Assembly: GCA_003255065.1 (NCBI GenBank)
Contig: QAOA01004878.1
Coordinates: 124,001 to 188,000 of the forward strand
Direction of reading: 5' to 3'
Origin: Cercis canadensis
Taxonomy: Eukaryota > Streptophyta > Magnoliopsida > Fabales > Fabaceae
Length of the DNA: 64,000 nucleotides
Shown: one piece after another, positions 42,301-55,400 of the stretch
How the letters are laid out: every line of letters begins with the position of its first letter
Numbering within the stretch: position 1 is the first letter of the stretch
Position numbers and translations under genes: made by a program
The notes under the pieces: model-generated
What the model was told of the DNA's origin: nothing
The model's input: only the letters and a program-made list of their open reading frames with translations
Databases searched by the model: none

Positions 42301-43250
42301 ATTCATTATAATGCTATCCAACTTTTGATATGAATATTATATTTGATAAATAAATTTATTAATTTATAATAATTTTTAATTTAATTATTTAAATATTATA
42401 ATTTTTAAATAATTAAAAAAAATTATAATCGATATATGAGGACTACCAGTAACTAAGTGATGTGTCTACATCAATAGTTTTATGACGTGTCCTTTTTTGT
42501 TACCTTATATAAGAAAAAAAAAAAAAAGCTACAGTTAGTCAAAATTAGAAAGTAGGAAATTTGACTATGAAGGGACACACTAAATGACTATTGGCGCGTC
42601 CCATGTGGATATGTCGTGTAGCCATTGGCGTGTCCAGTGGTCTCCATATGTCTAAAAAGTTTTTTTTTGTTTTTAATTTTTTTAAAACTGTAATATTTAA
42701 GCAATTAAGTTAAAAAGTGTAATAGATATGTAATTTTATTGTTAAAGTGTAATATTTAGGTCAATAAGCTTGCTATTGAATCTTTAAATAAAAAATAAAA
42801 TAAAAAAATACAAATATATGAAATCATCATAAAATGCTTATGTGACCCGTATTTAAAATGTGTAAGTCTATATTATATTACATTTAGATATTATTTACAT
42901 TTATTTAAAAATGTTACATAAAGTTATAACTATGGATGTTTCGCTTTAGATTTAGTATATTTGACTCCATCCAAAAGTTAGAGTTAAACTTTAATTTTTT
43001 TTTATTACAAAAAAAAATGTTGGATTTGTAATTTACAATGAGAGTCAATTGTAAAAAATTAAAATAATGAGGACTATTACAATTATCTAAATCAAATTAA
43101 AATATGTAAGTCTAGATTATATTATGTTCACGTGTCGTTTACATTTATTTAAAAATGTTGGATCTGTAATTTACGTAGAGAGTAAATTGTAGAAAATTAA
43201 AACTATGAGGACTACTATAATAATCTAAATCAAATTAAAAGGATTTCCAC
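42300..43250. repeat. AT-rich repeat tract with GC-rich island and diverged tandem units
   Basis: At 42590-42650 two related GC-rich motifs (GGCGCGTCCCATGTGG and GGCGTGTCCAGTGG) lie in AT-rich DNA, like the sub-terminal blocks of the MULE elements near 31-32 kb. From 42850 to 43240 a unit is repeated with divergence: GTAAGTCTA...TTTACATTTATTTAAAAATGTT appears twice, and a following segment ending ATCTAAATCAAATTAAAA also twice. This is probably an old, degraded non-autonomous transposon; I could not fix its ends. Confidence 0.4.
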
Positions 43251-44060
43251 ATTATTTCTATGTTTTGGGGAAAAAGAGGAGGGATGTTGGATTGCAATTT
43301 CACTCATTTTGTCATCATAAAAATTTATACTATCATTGTATTTATATACATTGAGATCTTAAAACGTGTTAAGAAAGACGATAAAGAGGAAAGAAAGATG
43401 ATCCATATGGAAAGTCAGAGCTGCAAAATGTTAAAAGAGCGGGGAATCGTTTGAGTGGTGGTGGTGGAGAGATTTACGTCTCTTTCAAGTTACTTTTGGC
43501 ACTACATAAAATTTCAGTTCAGTTGCTCAAGTATATTTGGTTTGCCTTCTTTTAAATTCTCAGAAGGCTTTATGATTCAGGGTGTAGCTTTATATCACAA
43601 TAAAATAGGATTACAGGGAAGATCACATTCATAGAGACGATCATCCCCATTCCCCACCCCATTTATGCATGAGCATGATTGCATGGTATGTTATTGTAAT
43701 GTACCCATGTGATCTATAGCTCCTTAATCGTCATACCACTCTATCTATTCAGAGAAGGGTATTAATCTGAATCTGGATCATTAATTTATAATTAAAATTT
43801 AGGAGCTATTGAATCGATCAAAGTAGCCAATTACTCCATAACTCTTCACTGTATTACTATTCTATTACCATAGATTTTACATTTTCAATTTCAATATATG
43901 AGCCTTTTGCGGCCGGTAAATTATTGCTGGAAATTCTATCTAGGACTTGAACTAGTTTCAAAATCTGCAACTGTAAATAATCAGATGGAAACTCATGTAT
44001 CTCTCCCCACTGCGTTAAAACTAGTAAGCATTTGAATTTTTGGAATGTAATGCATCACCA
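43251..44060. other. Intergenic DNA downstream of the LIR1-like gene
   Basis: AT-rich, with no protein-like frame beyond one short unrecognised 64-residue stretch. Confidence 0.4.
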
Positions 44061-44832
44061 TTATATTACCTTAATAAATACACAGCAATAATTAGTGCTC
44101 ATACACAAATTAAACGAAGGAAGAAAACAGCGGAAGGTGGACTTAATACGATGAATGGTGCTTATATTCATCTCTAGTTCTGCACTTGAGATGTTTGACA
44201 AAAGTCCTCTCTGAAACGCAGCTTCACCGAACTCCCCTCCAAGATCGTCACAAGCCTCTTCTAAGAATACCCTGCAATTAATAGACAAGACAAGATACAG
44301 TAGATATTTACTTAAACCATTTTAATTAGTTTATACCAAGCTCAACTCCATTGTGAACATGAAACAGTAATAATAATTTATATTTTACGTTCTGTAGTCA
44401 CTGCAATCAAGATAATCTCTATCAATGAGCTCTAAGGCAGTGGTAGTTGTGGCCCAGTCGCTGGTGGTCTCTGGATTAAGCTTCACTTCAGGAAACATGT
44501 GAGCGTCACAGGCTTCTCCTCCAATTAGATCACAAGCATCTGCCGGAAAAATACTGCAAAATTCGCGTTCTTATTTGACAAATTCAAAGCAGAAAGAGAA
44601 GATAATAGGATATATATTGAATTGAGCTTACGAGTTATGATACTTACGAAGTGATGGAGCTGTAATCAACTGTCGAAATGTCATATGCTGCTTTGAGTGG
44701 GGGACATGGACATGGGCGAGGGTTCCACAGTGAGCCCAAGGATTTGGTGTTTGTGTTGGAGGGAATGGATGCCAACGTTGTACAAGTCTCAGGCAAGCGT
44801 GAAGGTGTTGCAACGAACAAAGCTGCCAGCAT
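44061..44832 (-). CDS. LIR1: Divergent light-regulated protein LIR1-like
   Basis: Three exons in coding order (44648-44832, 44389-44553, 44061-44271) give 186 residues. LIR1 is a light- and clock-controlled chloroplast protein that helps tether ferredoxin-NADP reductase to the thylakoid membrane. The first 50 or so residues look like a transit peptide (Ser/Thr/Pro-rich, few acids). AAYDISTVDYSS follows, then the first LIR1 repeat IFPADACDLIGGEAC with PEVKL. The second repeat reads VFLEEACDDLGGEFGE, where normal LIR1 has VFPAEACDDLGG.FC; so a Pro and a Cys are replaced. Normal LIR1 ends within a few residues after QRG; here the frame runs on for about 45 residues of unfamiliar sequence rich in hydrophobics and Cys. 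This may be a diverged paralogue, a stop-loss, or a missed splice in the last exon. Confidence 0.75.
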
Positions 44833-45518
44833 CTTTACTTACTATGTTCCTTTGTGAAGAGATAAGGTTTAAAGCTATATGTGTAGCGCTAGCTAGTACT
44901 TGTAGTGCACAGGATAAGATGTTCTTTCCATTTCTCCTAACCAGGACAGACTCCATGACTCAACAAACCAATCTATATTTTCATTATGGATACTCAAAAT
45001 TCACATATTACTGATTCCTCCTGGAGATATATTATTATAATAGTTCCATCATTATAGTTTTTCTTTTATGTTTCTGGATATACTTTTAATCTAATTCCTT
45101 CTATTTTTATTTAAATTATTAAAATTTTCAATTAACAAAAATACAATCAGATTTTCCTCTCTCTTGCAGTCCCCGGGAAAACACGCATATATGTTTCAAA
45201 AACTTTCACTCATTACAAGCACGAGAAACTCTTGAACCAAGAAATTAAGGAAAAAAAAAAANAAAAAAAAAAAAAAATCCCTGGCAGGCTAATAGGCTAT
45301 ACTGGGTAAGAAATTATCCTGCCCTCCTTTCTTTGCTAACATCACTAGTTATGTACAAACATAATATAATAGTATGAAGCCAAGCCTACAAAATGCAGTA
45401 ACCACACCCACCAAACCAAGATCATGGAAATGAGATCAATTACACTAGACTGATTGCTAACCATCAATCCTATCCTTTTATCAACAAAATCTTTGGAAAC
45501 TGAAGAATCAATGTTGCT
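44833..45518. other. LIR1-like promoter and CORYNE downstream DNA
   Basis: No gene seen. A single N at 45262 lies in an A run. Confidence 0.4.
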
Positions 45519-47307
45519 TCAAAAACTATGCAGTTGGGTTAGCATGTGAACGAGCTCATCACTGGAAGGCCTGTCTGCAGGCATATCAGAGAGGCATGCT
45601 GCAGCAATTCTGACAGCCATTAGCATCTCATCTTCCTCCCCTTCTTCTCCCAGAATACTCTTATCAAGTGCTTCCTTTGCCTCACCTGCTTGCTGCAAGT
45701 GTCGTAGCCAACATCCCAAACTTCCTCCACTGGCTGCTTCTCCAAAGAATGAATCCGTAGGATCCTTGCCGGTTAACAGAACACCCAGTATCATACCAAA
45801 ACTGAAGATGTCACTTTTATCAGTGTACCTGCTGAAATTGAAACACAAACACCTTCAATTCTAGTTTCATCAAGTTTATACGTATAGTACCAACCAATTA
45901 CAGCCAATGACAATACAAACATCAACACAAGACTTATGATTTATGAACAAAATTCTGCTGGCAATCAATCTCTCTTTACTTTTTATCTGTTCCCACTATA
46001 CAATCTAAGTGTCTTCTACAAGCATGCCCAGAACTTGATCCTTTTTCAATCAAATGCCCTACCACCAAAACTTGATAACATGAAAGAATGCGTCCAGTTC
46101 CATAATTATTTGATAATGCAAAGCATTCAAAGAAAAGAATAACAGAATATTAATCGCAAAAACGAGAAAATCCAAATATGTTGATCACGTTTCATTATAA
46201 TTGTAAGAATCCTTGATTAAGTAGTCGAAAGGGTAAACCTATAAGATGAGGGGCTTATAATGAATGGAACTAGAACAAGTATTTCTAACATATAACAAGT
46301 ACGTGCATAATTAATCTATCCGGGTAAAAACCTGGGCAAATTACCAAATCCAAAACATCACTAAACTTGATAATCTAATAACATTTGGATTAAAATACGA
46401 CATCGTACCTGCAATTGTGGAAACATTCAGGAGGACTGTAAGCAGATGTGGCTCTATCTAAGTTGGGTAGAAGTGTAGACAATCCATAATCAGCCAACCT
46501 GGGTTCATACTCCGCATCCAACATGACATTTGTGGGCTTTAAGTTATAGTGCAGAATCTGAGGTACGCATGTGAAATGAAGATACTGAAGTCCCTTAACC
46601 ACACCAACAGCAATCCGAAGCCGAACTTCCCAGCCAAGCGGCAAGTCACTTTCCTTAACTCTATTCATTATATCTGCAAGGCTCCCCGTGGGTACATAAT
46701 CATAAACTAAGGAAAATCTATCAGGTTCACGAACGTAGGCCCGCAAGCTCATCAAATTCCGATGTCTTAAGCTGGCAAGCAATTCCAGCTCCTTCTGTAT
46801 CTGTCTCTTCACCGATTTTCTCCTAGTCTCTGGAGAACCGCTTTCAAAGGGTGTTAGCCTCTTGACTGCAATTGTGAGACCATTGTCTAGCACTGTTTTG
46901 TAGTATTTCCCATTTAGGCTTGAACCAAGCAAATGGTTTTCTTTAGCCAAAGCTGATTGGAGTGTCTTGGGAGCAATTTTTGGGGAAAATATGACAGGGC
47001 CCTTGAGAATTGGGGTCCTCTTCAAATACTGTACAAAGCAACGAACTATAAGTGCGAAAACAACAGAGCCAACTAGTCCGGTTAGTGCTCCTAAAACAAT
47101 GCTGAGAATGATCTTCCGGAGGCTATTCTTGTATTCTGATGGCCCAGTCGGCGATGGAAGCTCTGAAGACATGTGCTGACTCAACCTTCCTTGGCATTGC
47201 ACACTTGTATAGTGCAAGCTTAATAAGAATAGCAAGAGAAAATTGCAGATTTCCTTTGTAAGATAAGAGGGGATATATCTTTTCTTGAACATTAAAGCAC
47301 GCCACAA
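45519..47307 (-). CDS. CRN: CORYNE receptor-like pseudokinase
   Basis: Two exons (46409-47307, then 45519-45828) give 402 residues, against 401 in Arabidopsis. CORYNE pairs with the receptor protein CLAVATA2 at the plasma membrane and relays CLE peptide signals that limit stem-cell number. A signal-like hydrophobic stretch (about 22-34), a short extracellular part without LRRs, and a transmembrane helix (about 66-90) precede the kinase-like domain. That domain has Lys149 in IAVKRL but HYN (253-255) instead of HRD and DYG (273-275) instead of DFG, the known CORYNE pattern of a weak or dead kinase. The C-terminus SSDELVHMLTQLHSF is the family's. The second exon starts after CAGCAG, a tandem acceptor that could add one codon. 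The start at 47307 is the first ATG; an in-frame ATG lies at residue 6 (MFKKR). Confidence 0.93.
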
Positions 47308-49490
47308 TTTTTTCAGACGCTAAATAGGGAGGAAAAGCCGAAGCCCCAAAATGAAGGTATCCCAAGTATCAAGCAGCATGATAAATGTTCAGATGCCAAA
47401 ACCCATCTGCAAACTCTATCATTACATCAACATAGTACTTGGAAATACACTCAGAAGAGATCGAAAAATCTCAAACGCGTCCCCAATATCAAACTTCTAG
47501 AAATCAAAAACAGAAAGACAAGTAAACATCCAACAGCAGTAGTATGATTGAGAACCGCGCTCATCAATCTTCAGGGCCTCCATAATTTCTGAGAAACATG
47601 CCGCGAAGTCCATATCAGGGAATATAATCGAAGCAGATCGGTTAAAAAGCACTTTTTTACAATTTTTTCAACCCAAAATCTTCACGAGGAAGCCGCGAAG
47701 AATCATATCAATTTTAGCATTTCCCACATTATCTCTCAACTGCGAATCGCCCTTTATTACTTCAGCGAATCTGAACAAGAATTTGAATCTGAAAAAAAAA
47801 AATAATCCACCCTTCCCTGACAGGGACTAAGAACTCAGCTGACAGCAGAAGACACATAAATCATTTTCTTTTCTTTCGCTGCAGATAATCGAACTCCGAT
47901 TAACAACAACAACAGAAAGTTTTTTTAAAAAAGAAAAAGAAAATCGTTTGACATGACAGAGCGAGTCCTATTCTTCTCGAACAACAACTACGACGACTCT
48001 CTCCTCTTTGAAAATTAAAAATACTTAAAAGAAAAAGGGAATCAAACCAGAAAGATTTTCCTTTTAGTAAGAAATTAAAGCGAGGATGGATGAAGAAGCA
48101 GAATCACAACTAGGCCTTGCTTGGTCTCTTTCTACTGTAATTTGCTGCTTCTGTTTTGTGTGTTATATGTATTTCTCTCTCTCTCTCATGCGAAAGGGAA
48201 AGGGCCATACCGTCTGGGACAAAACTGGGTTCCCGCCTTTCTGACTAGCCAGTAGTCCAGTACTAAGTGGGGTCCACGGTCCGAAAGCGAAACATCGATA
48301 TCTGTGAGAAAGAGAAATTAGGGTAGATATTCACCTTGCGATGGATATAAACAGATCCAGACCGTTGAATCCGGATGCACGGGAATTTGTGTTGTTGTGC
48401 AACAGAAGCTTTAATAGCATGTTATCGTGGGGATTAGTAAAGTTTTCTCTTTTTTGATCGAATAATTGCTTTTTCATGCTTTTTTTTTTTTCTGCTTTCT
48501 AATTAGGAATTACTGTAAATTCTTAATTTACTAATCAATTTGCAAATTTTTTTGAATGCGTTATCTGTTGAAATATAGACCCTACAATTGGGATGATTTT
48601 TCGGTTCAGAGTGTTGGTGCTTGAATTTTCAATAACACTTGTGATGAACCTGTACCTGTGTGGTGATGACTGGAATAATACAAATAGAGAAAACAATGAC
48701 AGACGACAGAAATGATTTTGAATATAATATAGGATTTGAAAATTAAGCCTAGAAAAAAATTTAATTTTGATGGAATAGTACCAATTGCATAAAGTAAATG
48801 AACAAATTTGTACACATAAACTCAAAGAAGATACACTATGACTTGTTGAAATGCATTCACATCAACACATTTGACAAAGATTTTCTATTTCTTCGTACAA
48901 AATACAGCTTCATTAAAATATCGTTCACAATAATATTAATAATAAAGAAAATGTTTAAGTGCTCCAGTTTGATATCTGGAATCTGTTTACCGAATTAATG
49001 TGGTTTTAGTTCAAATGAAAATGCCGAAACATTTGAAAAAGAAAATTTCTACCTAGAGTTCCCATCCGATGACTTGAAAGATATAAAAAATAAAAGCGAA
49101 AAATGGATCCAGAATTACAGCAACAACACCTTCACTAAAATAAAAGAATGTACACATAGAGATATCCCTAAACTAATACATCGCAGCTTCACCACAAAAA
49201 GAAGCAAAAGAAAATACACAAACATGATATTACAGAACCCTGTCTGCATGCGTCAGTGCTGCAGTGCTCTTCACTCAGACCAATGTGGCCATTTTAGATT
49301 ACACATCTCAGGACTATTTGCACAGTATGACCAAGGGGCAGGCATTTCAACCTACCACTCCTTCAATACTAGCGACATTTCCTTCAAAAAACCAGCTTCT
49401 CAATTTATGAAACACTAATTTACAAAATCCAATATTTCATATCTTAGATTTAATTTACTTGGACCTCCAGTGATTTTTTGACTAGCAGAC
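47308..49490. other. CORYNE promoter/leader and AGD3 downstream DNA
   Basis: About 47308-48200 is probably CORYNE 5' UTR, perhaps with an intron, and promoter, with a (CT)n tract at 48174-48187. The rest is AT-rich; 49020-49490 is probably AGD3 3' UTR. No other gene is recognised. Confidence 0.4.
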
Positions 49491-52400
49491 TCATCCGTTT
49501 GAATCAGATAATAGAGCAAGGACCTCACTGTCGTCAAAATTTGACTGTACTGCAAGGTCAATGGGTGTTCTTCCCTCCTCATCCACAGCTCGAGGATCAG
49601 CTCCCCTGCATTGTTAATACTCTCAGTGGCCTTCAATGAACAGTGGCTAAAATCCAGTTATTTAAATATAAACAAAATAAATTTAGGTTGAGACAAAAGA
49701 ATAATAAGTGAATCAGCAAACAGGCGATAGTACACAACATTTAGATGTCAATACCACAAAAAGAGTAAAAGCCGACTAAACAAAATGCTGAAAAAACCAA
49801 TTAACCATTATTGAAGCATATTAGAGTCACCTTGAAAGAAGTAATCTAGCAAATGCTGTTCTGCCTTTGAGAATACAGTGGTGGAGTGGCGTTTGACCTC
49901 TCAAATCAGTTGCATTTATATTTGCACCATACTGTAGGAGGAGCTCCAGCATACCAATGTCTGCAGTTTCGCAAGCAAGGTGAAGTAGGGTGCACCCATC
50001 TAGGTCGTCCATGGCCTGGCCTTCTTTTGTACCCACCAAGTTCAAAGAGCCAGTGGAGGACCAATCCAATGAGTTCCCTGCTATAGAAGTAGAGCTGTGA
50101 TCATGGCTTGTCTGCTCTTGTAATAGCATCACTTTGGCAAGGGTTAAAGAAGAGTTGCATGTTTGCTCATAAACAGCATTAACATCAACTTCAGAATTAA
50201 CAATGTAACGGTATACAGCTTTTTTGTCATTAGCACGAACAGCCTCCCAGATCTGTTGTGCCACCAAGAGACGATATTGACTGTCCTTTGGCTTGCGAAC
50301 AAAAAGCTTCTCAGCATACTGTGATGAAAAGAATTTTAGCAATTAGAAGGTAACACAGAAAATAATTTACAAAAGCAAATACCTTTGTACCTTTACATTT
50401 TATAAGTGCATCTCAAAGTGTATGAGCTTAAAGTCCAAAACACAAAAATTTAATATCTGTATTATTGTACATGTGCTTCTTAAGCTCATTTATTTAGGAA
50501 TTTAATATTCCTTCCTCTTGTCACTCACCATAGTCTAAGTTGCTGTTTGCGCATACAGTTCACAAAAATAACACCATTTTCTTTTAGTAAGTGCTGTAAG
50601 CATCTGCATACAGGAAAATTATAATAATACCTTTGCATGGATGAACTTTTCCTTCACAGATAAGGAATCAGATTGAGAAGGTTTGCTGATGAAAAACAGC
50701 AGTGGTTTATCGGACTTGTTTAAGCTTCACAAATAGAAAAAGTGAATATCAGCAACACTTAGTCAAAGAATAGTAAACATCAGCCTAATACCAAGATATA
50801 CTAATAGAGATTCTTTACCCTGTGGAGACAAGATCAACCTGAAAGGCACTTCTTGATTGCAATTGTTCCTCCCAGACTGAGTTGGCAAAAGTATTCCCAA
50901 GAGACTGAAACAAACTTATTACGGAAGGTTCCCACACTTTAACATCCAATGTAAGAGACCTAACCTACAAGAGAAGTCAGAGCAAGTAGGTGGATGAACA
51001 AACCATACAAGCCCCATTATCAAATAGAAGCTTGCTCAGCCAATTATAAATACATATTACACTAAACCACTGCTAATGTCTAAATAAAACAAGGGAGATG
51101 AAAGGAAGTCAACCAGGAGCAAGTCTAGATATCTATACAGCAGCAGACTAGATATTTTGGATCTCCAATCACTAATACATGGCAAAATGCGTGACCAAAG
51201 TTATGAAAAGCTTATATTTCTACATTTTCTGGTGAAATAAATAATTCCCTACTTTTAGACCCACGCAATTAGAATGCTCATACTTTGCGCAACGGTAGAA
51301 TAGTATCTCAAAAAAATAACTACAGTAACATTATATCTTTCACTTAAGAGTCCATGATTTGCTACTATGAAACATGCAACAGTAACTTCCAACAATTAGC
51401 ATCAGTTATAATCTTCAATACATTCTTTACTCTATTTTTTTTGCTAATGAATACATTCTTTACTTCTAAGTTATTATAAAGAAAGGCACTTCTGAAGTGA
51501 GCTCCACTTCAAAAAAAAAAAAATATATATCCTATAAAGTATCCACATATGTTGTGGCATATTAGGGGAGATGGATTTGTATGAATCATCAATGAAGCCA
51601 GTATTTTCTCTTGATAGAATGCTATTTTGTAAAGATAATCAACTATATCCAACTAAATATTACATAATTTATTTCAGTTCTTGTTTTTTTAAATCCATTT
51701 TAAAGTATGCTCATTATCAGGCTTCCTTACATTGTTTATCTACAAAGAATTCTGGCAACCCAACTTTATATATTCAAAAATATATTAATGATGTGCGGAT
51801 GTAACATAAAAATGAAGTAAGGGGTTGCACTGGTACAGTCTACCTTTGATATGTGTACACCGAGGTTACGGTGAACACCAGAACACTCAATGCAAACAAG
51901 AACACCAAGATTTAATGATGCCCAATCAGGTTCAGGGGCTCCACAATCAGCACATTTATCATTTCCACAAACTCTTCGCAACACATCAATTGGCTTCTCA
52001 CTTTTCATACAGGACCGCTGCTGCTGCAAACTTCTTGAGGGGCGTTCCAGGTGTGCGGAAGCAAGGCTTCTCTCTGATGAATATTCTTCAACAGCAGAGT
52101 GATCAAAATCTGAACTTTCAAATGAGCTACTTTCACTGGCAGACCTATGATGACCACTTCCCATTGGACTTGCGGGCAAGCACTGATATAATAGGATCAT
52201 ATTAACCATATTGACTGAAATCTATACCCACATAACCAGAAAAGTTCTTGATAGTTACCCTTTCAGGAATCTGAGAACTCAGCAATGAGGCAATAACACC
52301 TGTGATCTTTTCAATCCAATCCATTTGGTCCAGCGCACTTTCTGCCTGCACAGATGAGCATAATTAAGCAAAGTTGAGGATTTAAACCAAAAAATGAGCC

Positions 52401-55400
52401 TCAATCACCATCCTTGTGTTAGTACCATGGATTTAAAAAAATAAATCAAATATCATATCAATAACCTGTAAAGTATAATTCTTTGTTGGTGAAATGATCC
52501 TGAAGCAAAACCTCAAATCTGATTGATCAGCGTCAACTTTGATGGTCGATGTAAGCAGGTTCACAGTGTGATGAGCAACAGATTTCTCATCATGTACTCC
52601 ACCATGATAATGAGAAGACAGCCATCGACTTAACAGTCCAGAACCAAGCTCAGAACTATTCCTCTGACCAGAATGTTGACTGCTAGACCCCTACAAAATT
52701 TGTTATGGAGCAGCATGTTAGCCTTAACCCTCTGTAAACCGACTTATTTTTCAATGAGGTTACTTACAGATGATTTGCTGCACTGTTTACGATAATAATA
52801 TAGCATTCCTCGGCTATCAAGAACAAAAAACCTCCTTTTCCAGTCACCCCTTAAGTTTGAGGAACGCTTTGAGAGATAACCTTGTCGAATAGTTTGAACC
52901 TAAAATGATGTAAAGATAAGGAGAAAATTACAAAATAAAACCACTAAGAGAAAATGATAACTTTGAATAACAATTTCTTGGCCTCTTTTCAACCTTTCCC
53001 TTTGCAGCTGATTGCATAACTGCCTCTATCATTTTATGTGAACTTCTACCAATGGCTTGTATACCATCTCCATTAGGAGAGCCATTAGAACCATTAGAAG
53101 ACCACCTACTCTCTCGATCAACCTGCCGTTTGTACTCTTGCATTCTTTCATTTAGAGCTGCTTGCTCATAGTTGGACCTTTCTCTTGATTGCTGGGCATA
53201 AGTCAAGACCTGCAAAAGAACAACAGACCTGGAGTTCATCATGTTCGCTCTGGCTAAACAGTTCTAGCCATTCAACCACACAACTATTTAGTACTTAAAT
53301 TTATTTTGTCGATAACATAAACGTCCATATTTAAAAAAAATTTGTGCATGTTTAAAGAAAGAAGCATTGCCGAACCTGGTTAATATATGGCTCCATTTGG
53401 TGCAACAGTTCATACCCCTACATGTGAGATTAGTTAAAGATACGCATGCTGTGACAGAACTTGGAAAAGAATGCTAAGAACAATGATCTACCTGTTTGAA
53501 GTAACGGAGATGTGCATCCATGGTCCCACTGACTGCTTCCAAGAATTCAAATCTTTTCTTTGCTTCAACATTTGACAATGCAGTAACCTAGACAAAAAGT
53601 TCAAGTTTCTTTGTGAAAAATTTTGCCATGGTAACAGTAATTATTTATATACAGCCAATGAAAGAAATTTTAACTGACCAGATTAAAACGAGCTTGCTCA
53701 AATGTAGATCTTGCATTATGTAGCTCCTGAAACATCCCCCACACATTTAAAGATTTTGAGATTGAGAATGGCACATACCAGTATCAATCTTGGTACACCC
53801 TATACATAACACAAAAGCTTACCTCTTCTAGGGCAGTAGCTACATCAGTTTTTGTGCCTTTTCTCAGTGACAGAAATTTTTCACGAGCCTGCATCATTAT
53901 AAGCTTCAAAATCAAGTTGCTCAAAACTTATTGGAAAATTAGCTTCTCTTAAACCAAATAGAGGATCCTTGTAGGTCAGAAAGAAGTTGTTGTAGGTGTT
54001 ATAATATTCAAGAGGTAAGTCAGCTGTTGCAAATCTAAGCTAAGCGGTAAATTTTGAATGATAGACATTGCAGGACCCCTTCTTGGCACAAACATGGACT
54101 TTGTTCTTCTCCGCATTCAATGCAAATTGTTAAAACCATTATATCTGAATATATGCATTAATTTCATTCTATTTGAATGAATTATAATCATAGCCAAAAT
54201 TTGAAAGCAGGAGGCATATATCACTGCAAGGGTAGAATAAGAAAGAATCTAGGATGAAGGACGCACCTGGTCATAAATAAGGCTGGCCTTGTCAAAACGT
54301 TTCCGTGCTTCCTGCACTAAGAGTTCCCTTAGAAAGCAGAAACTAAATATGCAAAATGACTAAGATATTTTAAAGTTCTAAAGCAAACATTAGCCATTCT
54401 AGAAGATCTTCAAAGTCTACATAAGCAAAGTAAAACCATAACTGCATCAGTAAGTTTAAAAGGTGAAACATGTTATCTACCAATAATTGGCACACTTAAA
54501 AAGACATCTCAAGATGGAAAATGCAGCCTATCCTTGAGGGTTAACAGAGAAATGTGGAAGCATGTATCAAGGATCCTGTATGGAAATATTCTAGTAGTCA
54601 CACTTGCATGAACAGGAAGCAACTTGGGGAGAAGTGAGAAAGAGAGAGAGGAAGGATGCAGTTGCCTGGTCTTTTTCTTTCTGAGAATAATTAAATAATG
54701 ACCCATCAAGAACAGAGTAGATTTTGAAATTATTGTTATTGATATAAAAAGTGGTGGAAGCACGAGATAGGTTGAGCTGTTGATGCCCAGTAAATAAACA
54801 GTTGATAGGAGTTTATCACTTGAGAGATATACACGTTCCAACATAAAAATTCTGTATCAGCTGTCACATCATGTTTGTACACATCCAACTGGTAGGTTGT
54901 ATTATAAAAAGGACATATTACGAGCAATAAAAAATAAGCAGTACCTTGACCTCATGCAAATCAATATTGACAAACTGGAGCAATCTGTCATTTAGCATAT
55001 GCTCAACCTGAGAGGAAGAAAGCAGTCTGTGTCAACATTATAACAGACTTTGTTCTACTTGAATACAAATTGTAATTAACTTATCCTCATGAACTGAAGG
55101 AAAAAGCAGAAAAGCCAGGATGATTCTCCCTAATAGTTACAGCTAAAAGTAATGGTAGGAGTTAGATTCCAAATTTTATGCTTTTACTTATTATGTTAGC
55201 ACCAGACCTTCTTCCTAATTACTGATGCAGGTGGTGACTACACAGCATTTAATTTTTTTCCAGCTTTCTCTCTTTTAATTAATTTTTTTAAAAAAGAAAA
55301 TGCATGTACAGGTGTTAGTGGCAACTAGGAAAAGACAGAAGAAAAACATTTACATCACACAATCTTTACCTGTGAGCGAAGGACTTCCTTGTATGTCCCA

